This document shows, piece after piece, positions 40,668-49,042 of a DNA stretch of 64,000 nt. The translations under genes were made by a program, and so were the position numbers. The stretch's first letter is position 1. Every line of letters starts with the position of its first letter. Origin of the DNA: Candidatus Promineofilum glycogenicum (lineage in GTDB: Bacteria; Chloroflexota; Anaerolineae; Promineifilales; Promineifilaceae); the NCBI GenBank assembly GCA_016707605.1, contig JADJHJ010000013.1, forward strand, positions 124,001 through 188,000, in the 5' to 3' direction. Under the pieces are notes generated by a model. The model worked only from the letters and a program-made list of their open reading frames with translations. It searched no databases and was not told the DNA's origin.

Positions 40668-41259
40668 AAGAGGATTGATCCGCAGATTGGGCAGATTAGG
40701 CAGATTTCAGAAGAAAAAAGAGATTCTCTCTACGACTAATTGTTAGTGGGCGACAGTCTCCTTCTCGATTTGCGGGCGACTTCGGCGGCGCGAATGAACG
40801 ACAGGGAGAATCGTTCATATTCGAGGGAATCTGCTCCGAAATTGAGAAGTAACCCCACATCGTAATTGGTGGCCTTGAGATAGTTGATTATTTGCGAGCG
40901 CTCTACTCCGCCAAGACATGAGAGAGCCTTCAACTCGACGATGATCGAGGAGTAGCAGACAAAATCGGCACGATAATGAACGGTCAGCGGGCTGCCTTTG
41001 TAGAAGATGGGCAAGTCAACCTCACGCAGAAAGGGGATGTTAGCGGCACTCATTTCGCGCATAAGCGCCTCCTGGTAGACTGCCTCCAGAAAACCGCGTC
41101 CCAACTCCTGGTGGACTGCCATTGCTGCGCCAATGATCGCATAAGTACGCGGATCGCGTTCCGACATTGCTCGCCTCCATTGACGATACGCTGATATAGA
41201 AGCTTATCTTTCTTTCTTAGAATCTGCTCAATCTGCCCAATCTGCGGATCAATCCTCTT
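40668..41259. mobile_element. Candidate GxxExxY cassette bounded by a perfect 30-bp inverted repeat
   Basis: The left arm 40668-40697 and right arm 41230-41259 are exact reverse complements over 30 bases and share the phrase CCGCAGATTGGGCAGATT. The only gene inside is the GxxExxY protein at 40736-41167. Imperfect similarity continues inward for ~25 bases. ACTCC occurs one base outside each end (40662-40666 and 41261-41265), a possible short target duplication. No transposase is present, so mobility would need the encoded protein or a helper in trans. Confidence 0.6.
40736..41167 (-). CDS. GxxExxY protein (PD-(D/E)XK nuclease-like)
   Basis: A 143-aa protein with the family-defining GRGFLEAVYQEAL (GxxExxY) and a PD-(D/E)XK-like core, YRADFVCYSSIIVELKAL, in which Asp and the ExK pair would bind the metal. 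The C-terminal region YLKATNYDVGLLLNFGADSLEYERF is also typical. The family has no proven function; the core predicts DNA cleavage or binding. Its codon use is AT-richer than the neighbours. GGAGG precedes ATG 41167. The gene fills an inverted-repeat-bounded cassette inserted between mazG and the amidase. Confidence 0.85.
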   Translation of the reverse strand: MSERDPRTYAIIGAAMAVHQELGRGFLEAVYQEALMREMSAANIPFLREVDLPIFYKGSPLTVHYRADFVCYSSIIVELKALSCLGGVERSQIINYLKATNYDVGLLLNFGADSLEYERFSLSFIRAAEVARKSRRRLSPTNN

Positions 41260-41267
41260 CACTCCTC

Positions 41268-42965
41268 TCAGTGAGTAGTGCTCTTCAGCAGGGTGTAGTA
41301 AGTCGGTGGCCGGCGGCGGGCGAGGACGAGTTCGGCGGCCGAGGCCACGCGCAGCAGCGTGTGCTCCGCCCACGGCCGCCCCATCGCCTGCATCCCCGTC
41401 GGCAGCCCGCGCGGGTCATACCCCACCGGGAAGGCGATGGCCGGCAGCCCGGTCAGGTTGGCCGGCATGGCAAAGCGCATCAACTCCGTCACCGTGCTCA
41501 GGTCTGACCAGCCATCGGCCTCGCAGTTGTCGGGCACGACCGGCGCGGTGACGGCCGTCGCCGGGGTCAAAATCACGTCGCAAGCATTAAACGCCCGCCG
41601 GAAGTGGTTGATGGCCCGCGTGCGCACCCGCTGGGCTTGCAGGTAGTCGCCCGCCGTCGCCGCCCGGCCCAGGCTCAGATTGACCCGCGTCGAAGGGCTT
41701 AGCTCCTTCCAGTGCGCCTCGTGCGCGGCCATGTTGGCCGCCATCTCGGCCAGAATGGTGACGACCTGGGCCACGCGCATCTCGTCCAGTTCCGGTATCT
41801 CGATGTCGTGCACCGTCGCCCCCATCTCCACCAGCCGGTCGACCATCGCCTGGCAATCCTCGACGATGCACGCCTCGGCGTGGTCGAACCACGGCCGGTA
41901 GATGCCCAGCCGCAGGCCGCGCAGATCGGGCTGATCCCAGCCGTCGAGCGTCACAGGCGGCTGGTGGAGGCTGTTGGGGTCGCGCGGGTCCGGCCCGGCG
42001 ATGCAGGCGTAGACCAGGGCCACGTCGGCCACCGTCGCGCCGATGGGGCCGAGGTGGCCCATCGACCAGGTGAGCGGCGCGGCCCCATGCTCGCTGACGC
42101 GGCCGAAGGTCGCCTTCAGCCCCACCAGCCCGGTCAGCGCCGCCGGAATGCGGATGGAGCCGCCGCCGTCGGCACCGATGGCCACCGGGCAGAAGCCGGC
42201 GGCCACGGCCGCCGCCGAGCCGTTGGAGCTGCCCCCGGCGTGGCATTGCAGGCTGTAGGGGTTGCGGACGATGCCGTAGTGCTCGTTGAAGCCGTCGGGG
42301 TTGATGCCGATCTCGTGCATGTTGGTCTTGCCGATGAGCAGCGCCCCGGCGGCGCGCAGGCGGGCGACGACGGTGGCGTCTTCCGTGGCCGGCGACTGGC
42401 CCAGGAAGCGCGTGCCGACGGTCGTGCCATAGGGCGTCTGGTCGACCTCATCCTTGACGGCCACGGGCACGCCGTCGAGCAGGCTCAGCGGCCGGCCGGC
42501 GCGGTGGCGTTCGGCCGAGGCGCGGGCCTGGGCCAGGGCGTCGGCGCGGTTGACGGCGCGGAAGGCGCGCAACGGCCGCGGGTCGTCGTCGGCGTCGGCG
42601 ATGGCCGCCAGCGCGGCCTCGGCCACGGCTTCGGGCGTCGTCGCGCCGTCGCGGTAGGCGCGGGCGTAGTCGGCCACGCTGGCGAACGGCTCGCGGTTGG
42701 GGCGATCCCGCACACGGCTTTGCAGCGCGGCCCAGTCGAGCGGTGGTGTGTGGCGCGCCTCGTTGGCCTCGCCCAGGGCCAGCGGGTAGAAGGTCGGCGC
42801 GTCGCTATACGTCCTGTCGCGCAGGCCGGTGATGCCGCCCTGTTTGAGCAGTTGGCTGACCAGCGGGCCGTTGAGCGGCCCGCTGTCAACCGCCGCGGCG
42901 AACAGGCGCAGCGTCCGGCCGCGCAGGGTGGGGAGAGAGAGGGAGGAGAGGTTGTAGGTTGTCAT
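41268..42965 (-). CDS. Amidase (amidase-signature family)
   Basis: A 565-aa hydrolase with the Ser-cisSer-Lys triad: catalytic Lys in VPVAVKDEVDQTP, the Gly/Ser-rich signature HAGGSSNGSAAAVAAGF with the cis-Ser, and the nucleophile Ser in GADGGGSIRIPAALTG. The N-terminal ~90 residues form an extra domain, as in fatty-acid-amide-hydrolase-like members. It cleaves amide bonds of unknown substrate in the cytosol. ATG 42965 is chosen; the longer frame upstream reads through a GGGGAGCAGGGG hairpin repeat and encodes low-complexity residues. Confidence 0.85.
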   Translation of the reverse strand: MTTYNLSSLSLPTLRGRTLRLFAAAVDSGPLNGPLVSQLLKQGGITGLRDRTYSDAPTFYPLALGEANEARHTPPLDWAALQSRVRDRPNREPFASVADYARAYRDGATTPEAVAEAALAAIADADDDPRPLRAFRAVNRADALAQARASAERHRAGRPLSLLDGVPVAVKDEVDQTPYGTTVGTRFLGQSPATEDATVVARLRAAGALLIGKTNMHEIGINPDGFNEHYGIVRNPYSLQCHAGGSSNGSAAAVAAGFCPVAIGADGGGSIRIPAALTGLVGLKATFGRVSEHGAAPLTWSMGHLGPIGATVADVALVYACIAGPDPRDPNSLHQPPVTLDGWDQPDLRGLRLGIYRPWFDHAEACIVEDCQAMVDRLVEMGATVHDIEIPELDEMRVAQVVTILAEMAANMAAHEAHWKELSPSTRVNLSLGRAATAGDYLQAQRVRTRAINHFRRAFNACDVILTPATAVTAPVVPDNCEADGWSDLSTVTELMRFAMPANLTGLPAIAFPVGYDPRGLPTGMQAMGRPWAEHTLLRVASAAELVLARRRPPTYYTLLKSTTH

Positions 42966-42984
42966 GGGGGCAGGTCCGTTTGGC

Positions 42985-43064
42985 AGGCGGGGGAGCGGGG
43001 GGCAGGGGAGCAGGGGAGAGGCGAGAGAGGGTCTTCCCCTGCTCCCCCTGCCCCCCCGCGCCAA
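42985..43064. repeat. GGGGAGCAGGGG-type hairpin
   Basis: Inverted repeat of GGGGGAGCGGGGGGCAGG-like units and their complements, separated by GAGAGGCGAGAGAGG. It fills the gap between the amidase start and the membrane-protein gene at 43091. Confidence 0.75.
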
Positions 43065-43090
43065 TCACAAGAGCCTCGGCCGAGATACAC

Positions 43091-43423
43091 TCAACGCCGG
43101 TAATACCAAATCGTCACCCCCAGGGCGACGCCGCCGAGGACGATCCAGTTGAACGGCCGGGGCACCAGCGCGGCCACGGCCAGCCCGCCGAACATGCCCA
43201 GGCCGATGCCCAGGAACGCGCCGATGACGCGCCGCTGCATCGGGTCGAGGCGGTTGCCGCGCTGGAAGCTGGCCGCCGGCAGCGTCCACAGGGCCAGGGC
43301 GAAGAGGAAGAAGAGCGAGCCGACCGTGACCGCGGTCAGCCCGCCATACGTCCCTTGCAACCAGTACATGACGCCGATGCCGATGGCGAAGAGGAGCAGG
43401 GTCAACCAGATGCGGATGTTCAC
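43091..43423 (-). CDS. Small hypothetical membrane protein
   Basis: A 110-aa protein with three to four hydrophobic segments (IWLTLLLFAIGIGVMYWL, VGSLFFLFALALWTL, VIGAFLGIGLGMFGGLAVAA, WIVLGGVALGVTIWYY) and no motif I recognise. I start it at GTG 43423, with GAGGAG about 10-15 bases upstream; the open frame extends further through a polar, non-membrane stretch. It is followed on the same strand direction by the amidase and preceded by another small membrane protein, and may form a pair with it. Confidence 0.55.
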   Translation of the reverse strand: MNIRIWLTLLLFAIGIGVMYWLQGTYGGLTAVTVGSLFFLFALALWTLPAASFQRGNRLDPMQRRVIGAFLGIGLGMFGGLAVAALVPRPFNWIVLGGVALGVTIWYYRR

Positions 43424-43455
43424 GGCGGGGGATGCTCCTCGGTGGCGGCGTGCGA

Positions 43456-43812
43456 TCAGGGTAGGGACGTGTCCGATGGCAGGGGGTCGTCGGCCGCGGC
43501 GCGGGTGCTCTCGCGTACAAACCACAGCACGACCAGCAGGATGAAGCCGGTGTAGAAGCCGACCAGGACGCCGCCGCCCATGACCAGCGCCGGGCCGAGG
43601 CTGCCGGTGGCGACCAGAGAGACGATCAGGGCGACGATGCCGGCCAGGATGAGGCCGCCGATGGTGTAGACCAGGCAGCCGGGCACGCCGAACTTCGGTT
43701 CGCGCCGGCGGCGCAGATGCAGGACGAACTCGACCACCCCACCCAGCGCAGCCGTCGCCACGCCAATGGCCAGACCGATCAGGAACAGCGTCAGATTACT
43801 GCTTTGGTCCAT
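43456..43812 (-). CDS. Small hypothetical membrane protein
   Basis: A 118-aa protein with three hydrophobic segments: TLFLIGLAIGVATAALGGVV, VYTIGGLILAGIVALIVSLV and YTGFILLVVLWFV. A basic loop (HLRRRREPKFG) follows the first. No family is recognised. Its partner at 43091-43423 lies 32 bases downstream; similar size and topology suggest a two-gene unit. Confidence 0.55.
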   Translation of the reverse strand: MDQSSNLTLFLIGLAIGVATAALGGVVEFVLHLRRRREPKFGVPGCLVYTIGGLILAGIVALIVSLVATGSLGPALVMGGGVLVGFYTGFILLVVLWFVRESTRAAADDPLPSDTSLP

Positions 43813-43994
43813 GTTGCTCTTGCGCCAATAGGCGCGTGGGCCGAGACAGACTTGCTATTATTGTAGGCGCGCCAGGCCGGGGACGCAAGTGGGGAGCAGG
43901 CTCTCTGGTTCCCTCGCCCTGTGGGAAAGGGCCAGGGAGGTGTTCCCCCTGCACCCCCGCTCCCCTGCTCCCCCGCGCTTCCTCCGGCCGCTGC

Positions 43995-45308
43995 TCACAC
44001 AAGCGCTCCCTGCCCCGTGGCCAACAACACGTTATTCCACAGCCACCCCTCTGGGTCGATGTGCTTGCGCTGGTGGACGGCCAGGGGGATGGGCACGTGG
44101 GTGTACTCGTTGCTCCAGTAGCCGACGACCATGTTGGTGCGTCCGCTCATGGCGGCGTGGACGGCGTTGTAGCCCAGCAGCAGCCCGTAGGCCGAGTCGT
44201 AGGCGTTGGCCGGCAGGCTGCGGATGATGTAGCTGGGGTCGATGTACTTCAGGTTGATGGGCACGCCCAACTCCTTGAAGTAGAGGACGATGGCTTCGCG
44301 CAGGAAGAGGCCGATGTCGCTCAGCTTGACGTTGCCGGAGGCGTCGTGGCCGCTGTGGCGGCCGATCAGCTCTTGCCCCGCGCCCTCGGCCACGGCGATG
44401 ACGGCGTGACGGCGCTCGGCCAGCCGGTCGCGCAGGGCGGGCAGGAACGCCTCCAGGGTGAAGGGCTGTTCGGGCACGAGGCAGAAGTTGACCTGGCTAT
44501 CGGCCAGGGCGGCGTGGGCGGCGATGAAGCCCGACTCGCGCCCCATCAGCTTGACCAGGCCGATGCCGTTGCGGGCGGCGATGGCCTCGCTATGAGCGCC
44601 CTCGATGGCCCGCCGCGCCTCGGCCGCCGCCGTCACAAAGCCGAAGGAGCGCTCGATGAAGGCGATGTCGTTGTCGATTGTCTTGGGCACGCCGACGACG
44701 GCGATGGGCAGACCGCGCCGGGCGACCTCGGCGGCGATGGCCCCCGCGCCGCGCAGCGTGCCGTCGCCGCCGATGGTGAAGAGGATGCTGACGCCGCGCG
44801 CCACCAGTGTGTCCACCATGCGGCCGACGTCCTGATTGCCGCGCGACGTGCCCAGCACCGTGCCGCCCAGCTCACCGATATTGTCAACGCGCGCCGGCGT
44901 CAGGTCGAGCGGCTCGTGGCCGAACTCCGGGATCAGCCCTTCGTAGCCGTAGCGGAAGCCGAAGACCGTCTCCACGCCGTAGTGGTGGTAGAGGCACAGG
45001 ACGATGGCGCGGATGACGTCGTTGATGCCGGGGCACAGGCCGCCGCAGGTGACGATGCCCGCCCGCAGCCCGGCCGGGTCGAAGAAGAGGCGCTCGCGCG
45101 GCCCGGCGCGCTCGAAGGCGGGCAGTTCGCGCCCCTCGGCCAGCAGGCGGCGGACGATGGCCGCGTCGGTGTGGTAGAGGATGCGGTCGTCGTCGGACGT
45201 CAGGCAGGTGACGCGCATGGGCGTCGGCCGCGTCGCCGGGCCGAGCCGGTCGATGCCGAAGCCGAGGCCCAGATGGTCGAGGAAGGACAGGTCTTCGTTT
45301 TCGGACAC
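43995..45308 (-). CDS. ATP-dependent 6-phosphofructokinase, plant-type clade
   Basis: A 437-aa PfkA-family enzyme phosphorylating fructose 6-phosphate in glycolysis. The nucleotide-binding segments are GIVTCGGLCPGINDVIRAIV and TIGGDGTLRGA; Gly rather than Asp in GGDGT indicates ATP, not pyrophosphate, as phosphate donor. The catalytic loop PKTIDNDI has the Lys found in the plant-like group. The LVKLMGRESGFIAAHAALA substrate-binding segment and a ~70-residue N-terminal extension also fit that group. No other glycolytic genes are adjacent, but PEP carboxylase lies 5 kb away. The start is followed upstream by a palindromic repeat. Confidence 0.9.
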   Translation of the reverse strand: MSENEDLSFLDHLGLGFGIDRLGPATRPTPMRVTCLTSDDDRILYHTDAAIVRRLLAEGRELPAFERAGPRERLFFDPAGLRAGIVTCGGLCPGINDVIRAIVLCLYHHYGVETVFGFRYGYEGLIPEFGHEPLDLTPARVDNIGELGGTVLGTSRGNQDVGRMVDTLVARGVSILFTIGGDGTLRGAGAIAAEVARRGLPIAVVGVPKTIDNDIAFIERSFGFVTAAAEARRAIEGAHSEAIAARNGIGLVKLMGRESGFIAAHAALADSQVNFCLVPEQPFTLEAFLPALRDRLAERRHAVIAVAEGAGQELIGRHSGHDASGNVKLSDIGLFLREAIVLYFKELGVPINLKYIDPSYIIRSLPANAYDSAYGLLLGYNAVHAAMSGRTNMVVGYWSNEYTHVPIPLAVHQRKHIDPEGWLWNNVLLATGQGALV

Positions 45309-45320
45309 ACAAACTCCTTT

Positions 45321-45400
45321 GGGGCCAGGGGCTAGGGGCCAGGTTCCAGGGGCCAGGGGGAGAACCTTCTCCCCCCTGGAACCTGGCCCCTGGAACCTGT
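45321..45400. repeat. Palindromic repeat, GGCCAGG/TTCCAGG family
   Basis: Arms of GGGGCCAGG, GGTTCCAGG units face CCTGGAACC, CCTGGCCCC around AGAACCTTCT. It fills the whole gap between the phosphofructokinase start and the acyl-CoA dehydrogenase end. Confidence 0.8.
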
Positions 45401-45401
45401 C

Positions 45402-47097
45402 CTAAACCACAGGCAGCGGCTCGTCATTGGCCAGGGCCGCGTCGAGGCGCGGGTCGGCGTCGGCGATCAGGTCGATGGGCGTGGCGGCGAAGCGCAGGGC
45501 GGCGGCCCGCGCCCGGCCGTCGTGCTCGTGGGCCAGCGACCACTCGGCCGCCTCGACCAGCAGCGCCAGGGCCAGCGCCCGGCCGAGCGTCAGGCCAAAG
45601 CGGCGCGCCCCGGCTTCCAGCAGCGTCCGGTCGCCGGCGGTGGCCCGCAGCCAGTGCTGGGCGTGGTCGACGGCCGCCTCGGCCTGCCGCGCCGCGCCGG
45701 CCAGCGCGGCGTCGGTCGTTGCCGCGACGCGGCCGGCCACCTTCTCGCGTAGCGCGGCCAGCCCATCGTCCCCGTGGGCCAAGGCCCGCAACGCGTCCAG
45801 GGCCAGCACGTTGGTCGTGCCCTCCCAGATGGGCATCACCTGGCTGTCGCGCAGCAGCAGCGGCAGGCCGGTGTCCTCGACGTAGCCCGCGCCGCCGTGG
45901 GCCTCCAGCACTTCGGAGGCGACGGCCACCGCCTGCCGCCCGGTGGTCAGCTTGGCGATGGAGGTCAACAGGCGCAGCAGGTCAGCGTCGGTCGGGGAGA
46001 TGTCGCCGGTTTCGTCGCGGCCGATGAGTTCGACCAGATAGAAGCTGAGGTGGAAGGCGGCCTCGGTCTCGGCCTGGAGCCAGGCCAGGGTGTCGGCATG
46101 AAGGGGCTGGCGGGCCAGGAGCGCGCCAAACGCCTCGCGTCGCTTCGCATAGTCGCGGGCCAGGGCCAGGCCGCGCCGCATCGTGGCCGCGGCCATGACG
46201 CTGTTCCACGTCCGCGTCAGGTGCAGCATGGGGATGATGTGGCGCACGCCGTTGTCGAGGCCCATCAGCGGCGTGGCCGGCGCGCCGTCGAGCAGCAACT
46301 CGGCCGTCGGCACCTTGCGCGTGCCCAGCTTGTCCTTGAGGCGGTTGACGGTGATGGCGTTGAGCCGCCCGGCCTCGTCGCGCAGTTCCAGGTAGAACAG
46401 GGCCAGCCCGCGCCCGCCGGGGCCGTTGCCCTGCGGCCGGGCCAGCGTCAGCGTCATCGGCGACGTGGTGGCCGAGGTGAACCACTTGCGGCCGTAGAGC
46501 CGCCACGTGTCCCCCTCGCGGCAGGCGATGGTCTCGGAGCGGCCCACGTCGCTGCCGCCGGTCGATTCGGTCATCCACTGGCCGCTGGTCCAGAACGTGG
46601 CCGGGTCGCGGCTGGTCAGGCGGGGCAGGGCGCGTGCGATGAGCGGCCTGGTTGCCGCTCAGTTGCAGCGTGCGCGCCGCGCCGTCGGTCATGGCCAGCG
46701 GGCAGGTGTAGACGTCGGTCGAGGGGTGGAAGAGGTAGGCCAGGGCGAACTGGACGGGGCGGGAGAGGGGGCCGTAGTCGCGCTCGTAGGCCGTGGCCAC
46801 GATGCCGAACTCGGCCGCCAGCCGTTCAGCCCGCTGCCACAGGGGCGTGACGGCGATGTGGTCAATGCGCTCCCCCCAGGCGTCCCACTGGGTCAGCGCC
46901 GGCTCGTTCAGCCGGTCGGCCAGTTGCAACTCGTATAGCTCGCCGCCGGCCAGCGCGCCCATCTCGCGCAGCGCCGGCTCGACGGCGGCCAGCACGTCGG
47001 GCGGCAGGCGGCGGCGCAGGTAGCTGCGCAACACGCGGTCGTCGTCGTACTGGTTGCCCAGGCGGGGGGGGGGTTGGTTGAAGGGTTGGAAGTGCAT
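45402..47097 (-). pseudogene. Acyl-CoA dehydrogenase, AidB-like, frameshifted
   Basis: FAD-dependent acyl-CoA dehydrogenase, ~565 aa if repaired, which is AidB-like in length. The N-terminal part (ATG 47097, MHFQPFNQPPPRLGNQY, RDYGPLSRPVQFALAYLFHP) breaks near 46643. The continuation in the next frame is LIARALPRLTSRDPATFW, WMTESTGGSDVG (the flavin-binding motif), YGRKWFTSA, and later AHGGAGYVEDTGLPLLLRDS with IWEGTTNVLALD. 1696 bases are one over a multiple of three, so one surplus base explains the split. GGAGGG directly precedes ATG 47097. It follows a CoA-transferase gene and would oxidise the acyl-CoA formed there. Confidence 0.85.
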
Positions 47098-48375
47098 GTG
47101 TCCCTCCAACGTGTGAGCGCGGGTTGGAAGCAACCGCGGCTTTGCACAGGGGCTGGGCCCACTGGCCGGGGGGGGGCAGAGGGCCCGGCGCCACCGCCGA
47201 ACGGCCGTCATCAATCCCTCGATCTCCTCAGCCGTAAAGCCCGCCTCGCGCAGCACCTCGGCCGTATGCTGTCCCAGCGGCGCGCCAACGTGGCGGTAGT
47301 CGGCCGCGCCCCCGCCGAAGCGCCACGGGCTGGCGATCTGCCGTTGCGCCCCGCCGCCCGGCCGCGGCACGTCGACGACCAGGCCGCGGGCGGCCGTCTG
47401 CGGCGCGGCCAGCATCTCCGGCACGCTCAGCACCGGCTCGACGCACACGTCCAGCGGGGCGAAGACGGCCACCCACTCGGCCAGCGGGCGGGCGGCGATG
47501 GCCTGGCGCACAGCGGCTTTGACTTGCGCCTGGGCCGCGTCGTCCAGGCTCAGCCCCGGCGCGACCAGATCGGCCCGGCCGATGGCGGCGCAGAACCCTT
47601 CCCAGAACTTCGGCTCCAGGCTGCCGACGGACAGCCAGCGGCCGTCCTGCGTCTGGTAGAGGTCATAGGCCCGGCCGCCGTTGAGGGCCATTGCCTCCGG
47701 CGCGGGCGTCTCGCCGGCGACGAGGCAGTGGGCGATGAGGTGCGCCTGCCAGGCGACCATCAGGTCGTACATGCTGACGTCCACGAACTGGCCGCGGCCG
47801 GTGGCCCCGCGCTGGACGACGGCCGCCAGCAGCCCGACCAGCGCCCCCAATGCCCCGCCGCCCACGTCGGCCACCTGGATGCCCAGCGGCGGCGGCCCGG
47901 CGGCGGCCCGGCCGCTGTAGCTGAGCGCGCCGGCGAGGGCCAGGTAGTTGTTGTCGTGGCCGGCGCGGTCGCGCAGGGGGCCGGTCTGGCCGTAGCCGGT
48001 CAGGGCGACGTAGACCAGGGCCGGGTTGAGCGCCCGCAGCGCCGCGTAGCCCAGGCCCAGCCGCGCCATGACGCCCGGCCGGAACTGCTCGATGACGATG
48101 TCGTAGCCGCCGTCGGTGATCAGTCGTTTGACGGCGGCGACGGCCGCCGGCCGCTTCAGGTCGAGGGCCAGCGAGCGCTTGTTGCGATTGAGGACGCCGT
48201 GCCAGGCGGAGGAGTCGCCGTCGTAAGGGGGCAGGAAGCGCACCATGTCGGGGCGGGTGGGCGACTCGACGCGCACTACGTCCGCGCCCAGGTCGGCCAG
48301 CACCATCGTGGCGTAGGGGCCGGGCAGCAGGGCGGTGAAATCGAGAACTTTCAGCGACGCGAGCGGACCGGACAT
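47098..48375 (-). CDS. CaiB/BaiF family CoA-transferase, frame open into the next gene
   Basis: Class III CoA-transferase. It starts MSGPLASLKVLDFTALLPGPYATMVLADLGADVVRVESP (family start; the Asp of the active site lies in the AGHDNNYLALAG block) and contains NRNKRSLALDLKRPAA, QFVDVSMYDLM and GRAYDLYQTQDGRWLSVGS split by loops. Family-like sequence ends around EVLREAGFTAEEIEGLMTA (about 47200). From there the frame stays open, passes a run of nine G and continues in frame into the acyl-CoA dehydrogenase start at 47097. Either the stop was lost through an indel or a read-through product is made. GGAGG before ATG 48375 supports the start. The reaction would move CoA between acids. Confidence 0.8.
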
Positions 48376-48419
48376 CGGCTCTGACCTCCATTTTGGCCCA
48401 CCGCAAGCTTATCTTACAC

Positions 48420-48499
48420 CGAGAAGAGAAACCACAGATTACGCAGATTCCACAGATTCTTGAATCTGTGCAATCTGCGTAATCTGTGGTTCCTTCTCA
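48420..48499. repeat. Hairpin of CCACAGATTACGCAGATT phrases
   Basis: The left arm 48420-48458 and right arm 48463-48499 are complementary with few mismatches around a CTTG-type loop. The same phrase appears singly at 2304-2335 and 11139-11158 and, as CCGCAGATTGGGCAGATT, at both ends of the GxxExxY cassette. It lies between the thioesterase and the CoA-transferase genes. Confidence 0.85.
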
Positions 48500-48523
48500 T
48501 CCAGCTACATGCGCCTTGCCTCA

Positions 48524-49042
48524 TCAGGGGGTCATGATCCCACTCAACGGCGGCTCCCACTCCAGCGCCGCGTGCTCGCTCAGCATCTCGTTCAGGCGGG
48601 CGAGCAGCGGCGGCGGGAAGGGGGCGATGCGCCGCACGCGCATGTCGGCGTAGGCCACCAGCGCCTCGATGGTCGAGGCCAGCCGGTCGTGGGTCTCGTT
48701 GAGCATGAAGCCCATCCAGTGGAAGCGCTTAGGCCCCACGCCGAGCAGCCGGCCGTGGATGGCGATCGCGTCGCCGGGCATCACCTCGGCCAGATAGCGG
48801 ATGTAGTGCTGCAAGGCGAAGACGCCGCTCTGGTGGGCGTGGAAGTAGTCGACGTCCATGCCCAGCGCCCCGGCCAGTGCCCAGGCCGTCTCGTCGTAGA
48901 AGGCCATGTACCAGCGGATGTTCATGTGGCCCATCGCGTCGAGGTACTCCGGGCCGATGGTCGCCTGTCGCAAGCGCGGCAACTGCCGCACCTGGGCCGG
49001 CGTGGGCAGCGCGCTACGCGGCAAGGTAGTGCCAGACGTCAT
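48524..49042 (-). CDS. Hotdog-fold acyl-CoA thioesterase (4HBT-like)
   Basis: A 172-aa thioesterase of the hotdog fold. It shows LDAMGHMNIRWYMAFYDETAW, where the Asp-x3-His-x-N arrangement corresponds to the active region of YbgC/4HBT-like enzymes, then VMPGDAIAIHGRLLGVG and FMLNETHDRLASTIEALVAYADM. Its first ~10 codons overlap the 3' end of the MBL hydrolase gene by 29 bases, indicating translational coupling. It likely clears acyl-CoA in the pathway suggested by the neighbouring CoA-transferase and acyl-CoA dehydrogenase. Confidence 0.8.
   Translation of the reverse strand: MTSGTTLPRSALPTPAQVRQLPRLRQATIGPEYLDAMGHMNIRWYMAFYDETAWALAGALGMDVDYFHAHQSGVFALQHYIRYLAEVMPGDAIAIHGRLLGVGPKRFHWMGFMLNETHDRLASTIEALVAYADMRVRRIAPFPPPLLARLNEMLSEHAALEWEPPLSGIMTP

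Noticed and set aside
40668..41259. Classical insertion sequence
   Set aside because: There is an inverted repeat but the gene inside is not a transposase; reported instead as a candidate cassette.
45982..48375. A 797-residue continuous CoA-transferase/dehydrogenase chain as one natural protein
   Set aside because: After about 46643 this frame no longer encodes dehydrogenase sequence (it becomes Arg/Pro-rich), while the true continuation lies in another frame; the chain as a whole is a product of indels.
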